DNA of 64,000 bases from the NCBI GenBank assembly GCA_018056955.1, contig JAGPEQ010000002.1:20181-84180 (forward strand), given 5' to 3'. Positions 18,670-29,255 of this stretch are shown here, one piece after another. Under the pieces are notes generated by a model. It did not search any database, was not told the DNA's origin, and worked only from the letters and a program-made list of their open reading frames with translations. Both the position numbers and the translations under genes were made by a program. Positions within the stretch are counted from its first letter, which is position 1, and every line of letters begins with the position of its first letter. This DNA comes from Bacteroidales bacterium (GTDB lineage Bacteria; Bacteroidota; Bacteroidia; Bacteroidales; Tenuifilaceae).

Positions 18670-20127
18670 ATGATATCAAAATCGTTCATAAAATCTTCAG
18701 TAACCTACACCATTATTGGTGCGCTTCCTTTTGCTTCGAGCATTCTCCTGCTTCCATTTTACGGTAACAAGAATTTACTTAGTACCGACGATTTTGGCCT
18801 ATTAGCCATTTTTATTATATTAAGTGAGCTTGCCCGAATTCTAATCTCATTTTCCGCTGAAAGTTTTCTGGGTAATACATATATCCATTACCGAAACGAC
18901 AATAATAATGAGAAAAAGTTTTTAGGGACATCGTTTCTTTTTTTGATCATCTATGGTTCATTGCTCACTTTCATTCTGAGCATTACTGGCAATTTATTGT
19001 TTGGGTTATTTTACCCCGCAAAATCAATTGAATTCGTGCACTATGGGCTCATCTCGGTTATTACAGGTTTTTTCAATGGTATTTTTAAAGCATACGCCAG
19101 TCACTTAATTTTCCGGGAGAAACCAAAGCCATACTTTTGGTCCAATATTTTACATTTTACATTAGTAATTGCGGTCTCAATTGGGGGATTATACCTATTC
19201 CCCCTATCACTTGCCGGTCCCATTTGGGGTCGATTTACTGGTGCATTTGCCACTTTTATTTGGGCTTCAGTTTTCTTTGTAAAACATGGAAACTTAAGAT
19301 GGGATCGTAATGTATTTAAACACCTTGTCAAGTATAGTGCACCTTTATACTTCCATAATATCCTGTACTGGTTTATCTCAAACATTGACCGGTATATTAT
19401 TCTGGGTTTGCTAAACCAGTCGTCAGTAGCTGTTTTCGATTTCGCTATTAAAATAACCTTAGCAATTGAATTCCTTCAGAATGGCCTTTCGGCCGCTATT
19501 TTGCCAAAAGTATTTGAGCTTTGGAAGAATAAAAATAACGAATCCTCTGGTAGCATTGAGATTAACAAGTATTTTCACCTTTTCACACTCATCAATCTAA
19601 CCTTAATACCTCTATATCTAATTCTAATCCCGTACCTTGTTCCTGTGGTAGTGAACAACAGCGATTTATACCAATCGATTCCGTTATTACCACTGCTATT
19701 TGCTGGTATGGTAGTAAGAACCTGGTATTACGTACTTGTGGCTCCGGTTTACTACTTTCAGAAGACCACCATTCTCCCAAAAGTATTTGCAGTAACTGCA
19801 GCCTTTCAAATTGCTGCAACATATTTCATGGTAAATCTCAACGGATTAAATGGAGCGGTTATAGCAAATTTTATTACTAAGATTTTGCAGGTTTCCCTAA
19901 TGTTCTTTTTAGTCAAAGGGTTTTACCAATTTAGAGCAAATAAAACCAAACTTATATATTATCCATTAGCCCTAATTGCCATGCTTACTCTTGCTACATT
20001 TTTAATTGGACAATATAGTGCGACTGCAGTTTACTCCTTTATTTTCATTTTTTCTGTAGCCTTTGCTTTCCAGGCCTATCGAAAAGAAATAAGCATCTCC
20101 TGGATTAAAGAGATGCTTACCAAATAA
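18670..20127 (+). CDS. polysaccharide flippase (Wzx/MATE-like)
   Basis: About 485 residues from the ATG at 18670; a TTG at 18646 would overlap the upstream gene. About 12-14 hydrophobic segments are spread over the whole length, and the N-terminal pattern SSVTYTIIGALPFASSILLLP matches O-antigen/teichoic-acid flippases of the MOP superfamily. It would move lipid-linked sugars across the inner membrane. It closes the methyltransferase-glycosyltransferase unit and converges on the Che operon with only 17 bases between stop codons. Confidence 0.87.
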   Translation: MISKSFIKSSVTYTIIGALPFASSILLLPFYGNKNLLSTDDFGLLAIFIILSELARILISFSAESFLGNTYIHYRNDNNNEKKFLGTSFLFLIIYGSLLTFILSITGNLLFGLFYPAKSIEFVHYGLISVITGFFNGIFKAYASHLIFREKPKPYFWSNILHFTLVIAVSIGGLYLFPLSLAGPIWGRFTGAFATFIWASVFFVKHGNLRWDRNVFKHLVKYSAPLYFHNILYWFISNIDRYIILGLLNQSSVAVFDFAIKITLAIEFLQNGLSAAILPKVFELWKNKNNESSGSIEINKYFHLFTLINLTLIPLYLILIPYLVPVVVNNSDLYQSIPLLPLLFAGMVVRTWYYVLVAPVYYFQKTTILPKVFAVTAAFQIAATYFMVNLNGLNGAVIANFITKILQVSLMFFLVKGFYQFRANKTKLIYYPLALIAMLTLATFLIGQYSATAVYSFIFIFSVAFAFQAYRKEISISWIKEMLTK

Positions 20128-20144
20128 AGAAGTTATAGATAATT

Positions 20145-22427
20145 TTAGAATAAATCAACCGAAATATTCTGAATAAATGCATTATAGGTGATTTCCCTAC
20201 CAACCTTTGCTTCCGTTATAAGCATAAGCACAGGTAGTTCTTTGCCGCTTTTAGTGAGAATGGTTATTTCCTTGCGTTGTCCTGTAATTTTTTCCTTATT
20301 GGGGTCAAGGTAGGCATCAAGGAACTCATCGTTTTCGGAAGCATTATCGGGGAAAAGAATTCTTACACTTTGTCCAATCACTTTATCCCTGCTTATTTCA
20401 AACAACTCTTCGGCTGCCTTGTTGAAGAACTGAACAATACCATCATGATCAGTGGTTATGATAGCATCCAGAAAACCCTCAAGGGTTTTTTCGTTCCTAA
20501 TTTTTACCTTCTCAATTTCTTTATATTGGTTGCGCACCTCCTCCTTCGCCTCGCGAAGTTTTTTATTAAGTTCAGCTTCATTCTGGCGCAATTGCTCTTC
20601 CTGTTTCTTTAGCTGTTCCGTTTGACGTTGAGTTTCGAACTCCATGTTTTTCTCACGGGTAATATCGTTAGCTATTAGGATAACCTTTGCCACCTCATTG
20701 TACATATCGTTAACAGCAGTAAAGGTACAACGGAACCAACGCTCATCGCCATTGCTAGTAAGCATTCGGAATTGTCCCTCATATGGAATTCCATGTATTA
20801 CATCGTCCCATACGCGCTCAATATTCTTACGTTCCGCTGAAGGTACAAACTCAAAAATTGATTTTTCCTTAGCAGCATTAAGGTTATATGAAAGGGTGAG
20901 AAGGAACTTCTCATTAGCTTCGGTTAAGTCGCCAGTAGGGGAGAATTCAGCTTTAATTGATGAACGGTTAAGAGCACTAATTTGCCCTTCGTAGTCAAGG
21001 CTCAGTTTCTTTTGGTCAGTTGTGTCAATTCCAAGGAATAGGATCTTATCAACACCTCCGGCATCATTTCGCACACAAGTGAATGTTGCAATTGTCCAGA
21101 GGTCATTACCATTGCGGGTAAGTAATTTCATATCCCCTTCAAAGTGTTTACCGCCCTTACTCAGAGTACTCCAGATATCGTCGAACCACAGCCTATCCTT
21201 TTTATTGATAAACATCGATATGTGTTTCCCTTCCACCTCGCTATTGGTTGAATACTCCAATTTCTGTAAAAACTTGGTGTTTGCATACAGCAATGTACCG
21301 TCCACATCGAAATCGGCACGGATCATGGTGTGGTTCACGGAGTTGGAGAAGCTAATAAACTTTGCTGACTGACGGCTTGCCTCTTCCTGTGTGGCTTGGA
21401 GTTCTTCCATGTTTTGGCGCATTTGTTCCTCCTTAAGCGCCAACTCCTCGGCTTGCTCGCGCGATTCCTTTAAAAGCTTTGCAGTTCGAATATTTATTTT
21501 AACCGTAGCAATAGTTGTTGCCACGCTCTCAGCAACCTTATCGATAAATTCCTCCTGATAATTTTCAAAAGGGTTAAACGATGCCAATTCAATTACACCA
21601 TGAACCACATCGTTCATCTTGAGAGGAATAAGCATAAGAAACTTGGGATTTGCTTTACCAAGTCCGCTGGTAATACTCAAATAACCTTGGGGAATTTTCT
21701 TAAGTATTATTTTCTCTTTTTCCAAAGCACATGCTCCCACTAACCCATCGCCCCAAGGTATAATTCTGTCGGCATACTTTCTACGCTCATAGGCGTAGCA
21801 AGCTGTCATGCGGAAATGGATATCGGTTTCATCGTCATCTTCCAAAAGGTAGAATGCTGCTTGATTTGCACCAACGTAATTCACTAAATTGCGAATAACC
21901 TGAAAGGTTAACTCCTCTATGTTATCGTTGTTCTGACGTAGGATTTCACCAAAGAGAGCCATACCCTCTGCAGCCCAGTGCCGTTGCTCGTCCTCCTTTT
22001 TTCTTTTCTCCTCCTCCATCCTGCTTTGGCGAATATCGTTTCGTAAGCTGACTATAGCCTTCCCAAGTGCATCGGTGTCATCGGGGGTGTATTCGGCATC
22101 AACATCACCTTCACGTAACTTTTCCACAAACCGATAAAGTTTACGCTCCCTACTGATGTTTTCCTGCAATGTGGTTTCGAAATCGTTTATTCGGAGCGAA
22201 AGCTTCTGGTAAACAAAAAATCCAACGGCACCAAGAATGATAGGTAAAAAATCAAATATATAGAACAATGGCATGATGCGATGTAGGTCCTGAATGCCTC
22301 CCGGAGTTAATGCAAGGTCATTGGTTAATACACCTACAACATATGCAATGGCAAGAAACACAATACCAACGGTAAGTCCAAGAAGGCTCCCTTGAACTGA
22401 GTATTTCAATGCGAACTTTGATTTCAT
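20145..22427 (-). CDS. membrane PAS/GAF sensor without an output domain
   Basis: About 760 residues from the ATG at 22427 (a TTG lies two codons earlier). Two membrane helices (about 11-35 and 52-75) are followed by a coiled coil, a GAF domain (about 163-313), another coiled coil, and three PAS domains (about 363-473, 483-593 and 646-758). Glu/Gln-rich coiled coils separate the PAS units. No histidine kinase, MCP signalling hairpin, GGDEF or other output domain is present; the protein ends right after PAS3. It is the last gene of the Che operon, 110 bases after cheB, and the only membrane protein in it, so it may pass signals by protein contact. Confidence 0.88.
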   Translation of the reverse strand: MKSKFALKYSVQGSLLGLTVGIVFLAIAYVVGVLTNDLALTPGGIQDLHRIMPLFYIFDFLPIILGAVGFFVYQKLSLRINDFETTLQENISRERKLYRFVEKLREGDVDAEYTPDDTDALGKAIVSLRNDIRQSRMEEEKRKKEDEQRHWAAEGMALFGEILRQNNDNIEELTFQVIRNLVNYVGANQAAFYLLEDDDETDIHFRMTACYAYERRKYADRIIPWGDGLVGACALEKEKIILKKIPQGYLSITSGLGKANPKFLMLIPLKMNDVVHGVIELASFNPFENYQEEFIDKVAESVATTIATVKINIRTAKLLKESREQAEELALKEEQMRQNMEELQATQEEASRQSAKFISFSNSVNHTMIRADFDVDGTLLYANTKFLQKLEYSTNSEVEGKHISMFINKKDRLWFDDIWSTLSKGGKHFEGDMKLLTRNGNDLWTIATFTCVRNDAGGVDKILFLGIDTTDQKKLSLDYEGQISALNRSSIKAEFSPTGDLTEANEKFLLTLSYNLNAAKEKSIFEFVPSAERKNIERVWDDVIHGIPYEGQFRMLTSNGDERWFRCTFTAVNDMYNEVAKVILIANDITREKNMEFETQRQTEQLKKQEEQLRQNEAELNKKLREAKEEVRNQYKEIEKVKIRNEKTLEGFLDAIITTDHDGIVQFFNKAAEELFEISRDKVIGQSVRILFPDNASENDEFLDAYLDPNKEKITGQRKEITILTKSGKELPVLMLITEAKVGREITYNAFIQNISVDLF

Positions 22428-22537
22428 GTACAACTCAATTTTTGATGCTTAAAAATAAGCATTTTTTCAACTTATATGCAAATCTATCGATTCGAATTCA
22501 ATTGAAATAGTAATGTTATTATAAAAGATCTGGTTCA

Positions 22538-23632
<1,095 letters not shown>

Positions 23633-23676
23633 TTACATCAACTTTAAAATTAAGGACAATAAAAATATTCTGCAAT

Positions 23677-24186
23677 TTACTCGGTCTTTTTTGTACTAAT
23701 ACTTTTTACCTCGTTGGGGTTTAATGTCTTTTGAATAAACTTATGGCGAACCTCTCCTGTAGCAGTATTATATTCAATCTTTCTTCCCTGGTTACCACCT
23801 ACACTTTTAGCTATTATTGGTATTCCATGTTCAGCCAATAGTTCTAAAGCAATAGCAATGTTACGTTGACCGATATGGAAGTTGTCCAGATTTGTTTCAA
23901 GCACCTCGCCTCCCCCAAATACCTTGGCCTTAAGGTTTTCCTTTTTTGAGCCAAGTGAAATCATTCTTTCAATCAATCGTTCAATGGCAATGTTACCATA
24001 CCTTGGGCTTGCAAGCCCCTGTCCATTCCACAATGGCAACATGTAATGATTAATTCCACCTTGATTTAATACCGAATCGTATAGGCATACTGCCACACAT
24101 GAGCCCAGAATTGTAGTAACAACATGAGGCTCCTTATCGGCAAATAGCGATGCAGGGTATAGGTAATGTGACTTAAAGTGGTCCAT
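23677..24186 (-). CDS. cheD: chemoreceptor glutamine deamidase
   Basis: About 169 residues from the ATG at 24186 (a TTG precedes it). The catalytic Cys lies in TILGSCVAVCLYD and the His in GGINHYMLP, with the conserved KVFGGGEVL and IGQRNI motifs. CheD deamidates receptor glutamines; in many bacteria it is paired with the phosphatase CheC, which is absent here. The C-terminal tail is Lys-rich and not conserved. It is 9 bases from the kinase-like gene upstream. Confidence 0.95.
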   Translation of the reverse strand: MDHFKSHYLYPASLFADKEPHVVTTILGSCVAVCLYDSVLNQGGINHYMLPLWNGQGLASPRYGNIAIERLIERMISLGSKKENLKAKVFGGGEVLETNLDNFHIGQRNIAIALELLAEHGIPIIAKSVGGNQGRKIEYNTATGEVRHKFIQKTLNPNEVKSISTKKTE

Positions 24187-24195
24187 CAACCGGCT

Positions 24196-25107
24196 TTAAA
24201 AAATTTCTGCATCCTGATCAAAAAACATCTCGTTAGCATCGGTGGCTAAATCGTCAACGTCAACATTGGGCTCGGGTATTGAAATTGTGAAGCAAGCGCC
24301 TTTGCCAAGTTCGCTCTCAATTTCAATGCTACCATTGAGCATATCAATAATAGCCCTATTTACCGATAGTCCTAAACCATGCCCTCGGTTCAATGAATTT
24401 ATTCCTGTGTCGAGCCTTTTAAACCTATCAAAAATAATTTTGTGGTTTTCCTGAGAGATACCAATGCCATGATCCCTAACACAAATCGTTAGCTTGTTAA
24501 CGCCTCTACTGGTAATTATTTCAATTATGCCACCCTCAAAGCTAAAGTTTACTGCATTGCTGAGCAAATTTGCTATGATCAGCTTGAGCTTTTCAGGATC
24601 AGTTTTAAAAATTTTAGGATTAACCAAATTGGTGCTGGTATTAAAGGAGTACTCAACCTTTAGGTTCTTCTTGCGAAGTTCATACTTGAACGACTCAATA
24701 ACACTTTCGAGCAGGTTGTTAACATCAACCTGCATGATCTCGGGTTGTATTTCGCCAGCTTCAATCTTGGCAGCCACAAAGATATTCCGGAGCTGAAAAT
24801 CGAGGTTGAATGCTTCGGAATGAATTAGGGCCACCATGGAGATTACCTTTTTCCAGTTCTCCTTATCAACTGAGAGTATTGCCTTGGAAAGTCCTATTAT
24901 TGATGTAAAGGGGTTAATAATCTCATTGGTGATGTTTGAAATAAAGTGCGATTTTAGGGCTTCGGATTCCTCCAACTTCTTGTTTACCTGCTTCAACTCA
25001 GCATTCAGAACTTTTAGCTCATCGAGAGCTTTCTTGTTAAGTTCAAACCTGCGCTGGAGTTCAGCAAGCAGTTCGTTATCGGTTAATTCTTCAGGTTTTT
25101 TAGCCAT
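24196..25107 (-). CDS. histidine-kinase-like protein lacking the phosphoacceptor histidine
   Basis: A 303-residue soluble protein: a coiled coil (about 10-50), a DHp-like helix pair and a complete HATPase_c domain with N box (LSNAVNF), G1 (DHGIGIS), F box (FDRFKRL) and G2 (GHGLGLS). The H-box reads FISNITNEIINPF where kinases have S-H-E-[IL]; the histidine is N61. It therefore should bind ATP but cannot autophosphorylate in the usual way. It may act as a scaffold or an allosteric partner of CheA. It is embedded between cheR and cheD with 11- and 9-base gaps, so it is part of the operon. Confidence 0.88.
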   Translation of the reverse strand: MAKKPEELTDNELLAELQRRFELNKKALDELKVLNAELKQVNKKLEESEALKSHFISNITNEIINPFTSIIGLSKAILSVDKENWKKVISMVALIHSEAFNLDFQLRNIFVAAKIEAGEIQPEIMQVDVNNLLESVIESFKYELRKKNLKVEYSFNTSTNLVNPKIFKTDPEKLKLIIANLLSNAVNFSFEGGIIEIITSRGVNKLTICVRDHGIGISQENHKIIFDRFKRLDTGINSLNRGHGLGLSVNRAIIDMLNGSIEIESELGKGACFTISIPEPNVDVDDLATDANEMFFDQDAEIF

Positions 25108-25118
25108 AGTAGTAAGCT

Positions 25119-25973
25119 TTATACTTTCCGGTAAATAGTAGGTTTTAGCTGTTTAAGCGGGACATCCATGTTTAAAATCGATTCGGAATGCCCCAAAATT
25201 AGGTAGCCATTGGGTTTAATACGTTGGCACAGTTTATTAATAACGGCTTCCTGTGTGTTCCTATCAAAGTAAATAAGTACGTTTCGGCAAAAAACGACAT
25301 CGAACAAGTCCTTGGTATCGTAGCTGGAATCCATGAGGTTTAAGCGAGCAAAGGTTACCTTGGAGCGAACGTGAGGGGCAATTTTGATGGTTGGGTTTGC
25401 TCTATCCTTGCTCCTAAGCATGTATTTCCGCTTAAGGGTTAGTGGAATAGCCCCAACTTTTTCCTCCTTGTATATGGCATCAATTGCTGTTTGAAGAATT
25501 CGGGTAGAGATATCGGTAGCAAAAATGGAAAAATTAAAGCCAGGGTGTGTTTCAGCAAACTCGAAAAGCACCATGGCGAGGGTGTAGGGTTCTTCACCGC
25601 TTGAACAGCCTGCACTCCAAACCTTAAAAATACTCGACTTATTTGCCCCGTAATACGCCGGAAGTAATTCGGTTGTTAAAAACTCGAAATGGGCAGGCTC
25701 ACGGAAAAAATCAGTTTTGTTGGTGCTAACCACATCCAACATATGAATAATCTCGCTATCAAAGCCTTCGCGGCTGAAAAGATAGTCGAAGTAAGCCTTA
25801 AAAGAGGCAATGTTTAAATGTTTTAACCTTTTCTGGAGGCGGCATTGCAGCATTACCTTTTTTATAGGTGGAAGTTTAATGCCGCTCTCCTTGTAGATTA
25901 ATGCACTAAGCCGTTTAAACTCATCGTCGGTAAGCTGTAGCTTGTAGTAATCCACAAACTCATTAGCCTGCAT
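25119..25973 (-). CDS. cheR: chemotaxis protein methyltransferase
   Basis: A 284-residue CheR with the N-terminal helical domain and C-terminal SAM-binding domain. Motifs: NKTDFFREPAHFEFL, the SAM loop WSAGCSSGEEPYTLA, ATDIS, and FCRNVLIYFD, and the ending GHSESIL. It methylates glutamates of chemoreceptors. The start ATG at 25973 lies 11 bases after cheW. There is no C-terminal TPR extension. Confidence 0.96.
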   Translation of the reverse strand: MQANEFVDYYKLQLTDDEFKRLSALIYKESGIKLPPIKKVMLQCRLQKRLKHLNIASFKAYFDYLFSREGFDSEIIHMLDVVSTNKTDFFREPAHFEFLTTELLPAYYGANKSSIFKVWSAGCSSGEEPYTLAMVLFEFAETHPGFNFSIFATDISTRILQTAIDAIYKEEKVGAIPLTLKRKYMLRSKDRANPTIKIAPHVRSKVTFARLNLMDSSYDTKDLFDVVFCRNVLIYFDRNTQEAVINKLCQRIKPNGYLILGHSESILNMDVPLKQLKPTIYRKV

Positions 25974-25984
25974 ACAATATACCT

Positions 25985-26500
25985 TTACTGTTGTGCATCG
26001 GTTCCCTCGTCAAGTGACTGGTTGGAGTCAACAATGGAAGTAATCTCATCTACTGTGAAAATGGCATCCATGTTAAGAATAATGATAAAACGTTCATCAA
26101 CCTTTGCCATACCAATTATAAACTCGGACTTATACCGGCTACCTAGGGTTGGTAAAGGCATTATTTGGTTATTATCTATTTCCAGAACTGCTTGCACAGA
26201 ATCGACAATGGCACCAACATGCACCGATTCGCCATCAACGTCAATATCCAGAACAATGATACAGGTGTTGTTGGTGTATTCGGTTTCAGGCATTCCAAAC
26301 TTGATGCGTGTGTCAATTACGGGCAAAACAGCACCCCTTAGGTTAATAACGCCTTTCAGGTATTCAGGTGCCTTAGGAACCTTTGTTATTGGGGCCATCT
26401 CCAAGATATTCAACACCTTGCTGACATGTGCGGCAAACTCCTCGTTACCTAGCTTAAAGGTAAGGTATGATTTAATTTGATTTTTATTCTCGGTATCCAT
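25985..26500 (-). CDS. cheW: chemotaxis coupling protein
   Basis: A 171-residue single CheW domain: FKLGNEEFAAHVSKVLNILEM, KVPKAPEYLKGVINLRGAVLPVIDTR, and the later IIVLDIDV strand. It joins CheA to receptors in the cytoplasm. The tail after residue 150 is acidic and Gln-rich. It starts 19 bases after cheA. Confidence 0.95.
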   Translation of the reverse strand: MDTENKNQIKSYLTFKLGNEEFAAHVSKVLNILEMAPITKVPKAPEYLKGVINLRGAVLPVIDTRIKFGMPETEYTNNTCIIVLDIDVDGESVHVGAIVDSVQAVLEIDNNQIMPLPTLGSRYKSEFIIGMAKVDERFIIILNMDAIFTVDEITSIVDSNQSLDEGTDAQQ

Positions 26501-26519
26501 TGTAAAACATTATTTGGTA

Positions 26520-28547
26520 TTACTTACTTGTTGCAAACATTTTAATAATTTTATTGGTGTCCATTACTAGGGCAACTGTACCATCGCCTAGAATTGTTGC
26601 GCCTGAGAAAATGTCGTGACTCTTGTAGTGTTTCCCTAAAGGTTTCAGCACTGCCTGGTATTCCCCAATTACATAGTCAACCACTAGGCCAACCCGGTTA
26701 TCTTCAAAATTTACTACTACAACCTGTTCTAATTCCTCATTGCTTGGCTGGAGGTTAAACTCCTTCCGTAAGCTAAAGAATGGGATTTGAGTTCCATCAA
26801 GGGTTACAAGATTGTTGAAAGAGCTGTAGATACTTTCCTTGTCCACCGCATAAATCTTATCAATTGAAGAAAGAGGGATAACAAAGGGGGAACTATCAAT
26901 ACTAACCAGCAAACCATCGATAATTGAAAGGGTTAAGGGCAACTTTATGGTAATTGTTGTTCCCCTGCCAACTTCCGATTCAACCTCAACCTCGCCTCTG
27001 ATATCGGAAATTTTCTTTTTAACCACATCCATACCCACTCCCCTGCCCGATACATCGGTTACCTTTTTGGCTGTAGAGAATCCGGGCAAAAAGATAAGGT
27101 CAAGAATCTCCTTCTTGCTCATCTTTTTATCGGAAGGTACTAAACCCTTTGAGATTGCCTTGGCATGTATGATCTCAGGATCAATACCAGCACCATCATC
27201 GCTAACCTGGATTATTACACTTGCCCCGGAGTAGAATGCTTTCAGGTGAATTTTTCCCTTTGCCGGCTTTCCGTTTGCAATACGAACCCGAGTATCCTCA
27301 ATTCCATGATCCATGCTGTTCCTGATAATGTGCATCAGGGGGTCGGACAGGTTTTCGATGATGGTCTTATCAAGCTCAGTATCGGCTCCCTCTACAATGA
27401 AATCGACCTCCTTGTGCAGTTCAGACGATAAATCCCTGACAAGCCTCTGAAAACGACCAAAAAGGTTCTCAATAGGTATCAGAACGATACTAAAGGCAAT
27501 ATCGCGAAGCTGGCGGGTTAGCTTGTGAACGTTTTCAACTATAGGCGCCAAACCTGGCACATTGGTTTGCTCTGCAAATAAGCTTAAACGGGCTTGTGTG
27601 GTTACTAGCTCTGACACAAGGTTCATTAGGTGGTCAAGCTTGTCGGACGACACGCGAATGCTTGCAGCCGTTTTGTCCTTTGTGGCTATTCGCTCTTTAG
27701 TGAACTGTTTGGCCTTTTCCTTATTGATTCGAGCAGCAGCTTTTGTTGCCAGGCGTTGTATGGTTACCAATCCAACATCCTTCTGAACCTCTGCCAATTG
27801 CGATACTTCTTCAACAAATAATTTGTCGGCTAGCAAGTTTTCCTCTGCCAGCTTTTGTATTTCAAGCTTTGAATCGGTTTCAACAAAGATGAACACATCA
27901 TGAATGGCATTTACATCCTGGTCGGTTGTCAGCAACACTTCCCAGTAGGTATAGCAAAGGTTTGGGATAATTTCCTTTATTCCAGGCAGCCTGTTGAAAT
28001 GGGCGAAAACCTTATGCTCGCCCAACGAGCAAAGCTCATCAAGAAGGTACAGTGGGTTTGTTCCGTTCTTAAAAATATCCTCGTTCGGTTCAAAAAGAAT
28101 GTAGTAAGTAGATAGTGGTTCTGATTTTTCCTTAGTAGTTCCGGCAGTTTCGGTTGCGGTTTCAGCGTTACCAGGGTTAATTATACTATTAATTTTCCCC
28201 ATTAAGCCATTGTGAACCGTTTTAAAATCGGGATCCTCATAGTTTTGCTCATCGAGCATCGCCTTGAGGTGATCCACCGACGAAAAGGTTATGTTCAATA
28301 TATCCTTGCTTACCTCGAGCTGTCCATTGCGAATCATGTCGTAAATGGTCTCAAGGTTGTGCGTAAAGCTATCGATAAGGTCAAACCCAAACATGGCGCT
28401 GTTACCCTTAAGGGTGTGCATCACCCTAAAAACCTGTTGAATCAGAGCCTCATCGTTAGGGCTTTTTTCAAGCTCTAAAAGCGACACTTCAAGCTTATCA
28501 ATAAGCTCCGCAGCTTCCTCTATAAACTTTTTCCTAAAGCTATCCAT
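26520..28547 (-). CDS. cheA: chemotaxis histidine kinase
   Basis: A 675-residue CheA. P1 (Hpt) has phosphoacceptor H44 in RVMHTLKGNSAMFGF. A P2-like domain (about 145-240) follows, of the type with a YILFEP start and DVFIFVE end, then the P3 dimerisation helices (SSDKLDHLMNLVSELVTT), the P4 ATPase (RNSMDHGIED, DDGAGID, GRGVGMDVVKKKI) and a C-terminal CheW-like P5. All kinase residues seem intact. The ATG overlaps the cheY stop by one base (TAATG), so the two are coupled. It is the only clearly functional kinase in the operon. Confidence 0.97.
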   Translation of the reverse strand: MDSFRKKFIEEAAELIDKLEVSLLELEKSPNDEALIQQVFRVMHTLKGNSAMFGFDLIDSFTHNLETIYDMIRNGQLEVSKDILNITFSSVDHLKAMLDEQNYEDPDFKTVHNGLMGKINSIINPGNAETATETAGTTKEKSEPLSTYYILFEPNEDIFKNGTNPLYLLDELCSLGEHKVFAHFNRLPGIKEIIPNLCYTYWEVLLTTDQDVNAIHDVFIFVETDSKLEIQKLAEENLLADKLFVEEVSQLAEVQKDVGLVTIQRLATKAAARINKEKAKQFTKERIATKDKTAASIRVSSDKLDHLMNLVSELVTTQARLSLFAEQTNVPGLAPIVENVHKLTRQLRDIAFSIVLIPIENLFGRFQRLVRDLSSELHKEVDFIVEGADTELDKTIIENLSDPLMHIIRNSMDHGIEDTRVRIANGKPAKGKIHLKAFYSGASVIIQVSDDGAGIDPEIIHAKAISKGLVPSDKKMSKKEILDLIFLPGFSTAKKVTDVSGRGVGMDVVKKKISDIRGEVEVESEVGRGTTITIKLPLTLSIIDGLLVSIDSSPFVIPLSSIDKIYAVDKESIYSSFNNLVTLDGTQIPFFSLRKEFNLQPSNEELEQVVVVNFEDNRVGLVVDYVIGEYQAVLKPLGKHYKSHDIFSGATILGDGTVALVMDTNKIIKMFATSK

Positions 28548-28912
28548 TACCTAATCACTTTATTGATTGCCGAAATCAGTTTAGCTGGAACAAACGGTTT
28601 AATAATCCACCCCGTAGCACCGGCATCTTTAGCTTCCATTTTTTTTGAGGTTTGCGATTCGGTAGTCAGGAATAGGATTGGAATGCGTTCGTACTCCGGC
28701 ATTGCCCTAATATGCTTAATAAGCTCTATGCCATCCATTTCAGGCATATGAAGATCGGTGATTACCAAATCGATTGTTTTACCGTCAAGGTGTTTTAAGG
28801 CATCTTTGCCATCAACACCAACAAGCACATTGTACCCTTCGTTCTCAAGGGTAAATCGAACAACTTCGCGAATACTATCGGAATCGTCTACAATTAGTAT
28901 TGTTTTTGCCAT
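28547..28912 (-). CDS. cheY: single-domain response regulator, CheY type
   Basis: A 121-residue receiver with acidic pair D9-D10, phosphoacceptor D53 (ITDLHMPEMDG), a Thr in the FLTTES strand and the conserved Lys in IIKPF. No output domain. Translationally coupled to cheA, so it is the likely direct phosphate acceptor. The output target is unknown; no flagellar motor genes are seen. Confidence 0.94.
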   Translation of the reverse strand: MAKTILIVDDSDSIREVVRFTLENEGYNVLVGVDGKDALKHLDGKTIDLVITDLHMPEMDGIELIKHIRAMPEYERIPILFLTTESQTSKKMEAKDAGATGWIIKPFVPAKLISAINKVIR

Positions 28913-28933
28913 AGCAATGGATAATTTATTTTG

Positions 28934-29242
28934 TTAATATTCTGATTTTATACCTGATCGTTCAAGAATTGTGCTCTGGTCAGCAGTTAATTCAAACTTA
29001 ACTGTCGATTTTATACCTCGTTCCTTCATGGAGAAGTTAAAAGAGCGTACGAGTTGTATAAAGCCAAGGTCAATTACCTCAGCGTTTTTAATTAGCAAGT
29101 CAGTAGGTTTAGCCTCATTAAATAGCTTAATCAGTTCACTCTTGATATCACTGATATTATTAAGGCTTAAATCGCCACTCAGGACGACCAGCGATGAACC
29201 CTTCTGCCTTTCGATGGAAAATTTTTTTTCTTTCTTTGACAT
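28934..29242 (-). CDS. STAS-domain protein with a leucine in place of the usual serine
   Basis: About 102 residues from the ATG at 29242, 13 bases after the upstream stop codon; longer frames would overlap that gene. It folds as a single STAS domain (VVLSGDLSLNNISDIKSEL, then VIDLGFIQLVRSF). The position normally Ser/Thr after the conserved Asp (D58) is L59, so it should not be switched by phosphorylation in the anti-sigma-factor antagonist manner. STAS proteins of this kind are found in some Che operons, with unclear roles. Confidence 0.82.
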   Translation of the reverse strand: MSKKEKKFSIERQKGSSLVVLSGDLSLNNISDIKSELIKLFNEAKPTDLLIKNAEVIDLGFIQLVRSFNFSMKERGIKSTVKFELTADQSTILERSGIKSEY

Positions 29243-29255
29243 ATTCTTGGTTTGT

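Noticed and set aside
16901-20127. Complete O-antigen or capsule cluster
   Set aside because: Only a methyltransferase, one glycosyltransferase and a flippase are present; polymerase and nucleotide-sugar genes are missing, so only a partial glycan link is claimed.
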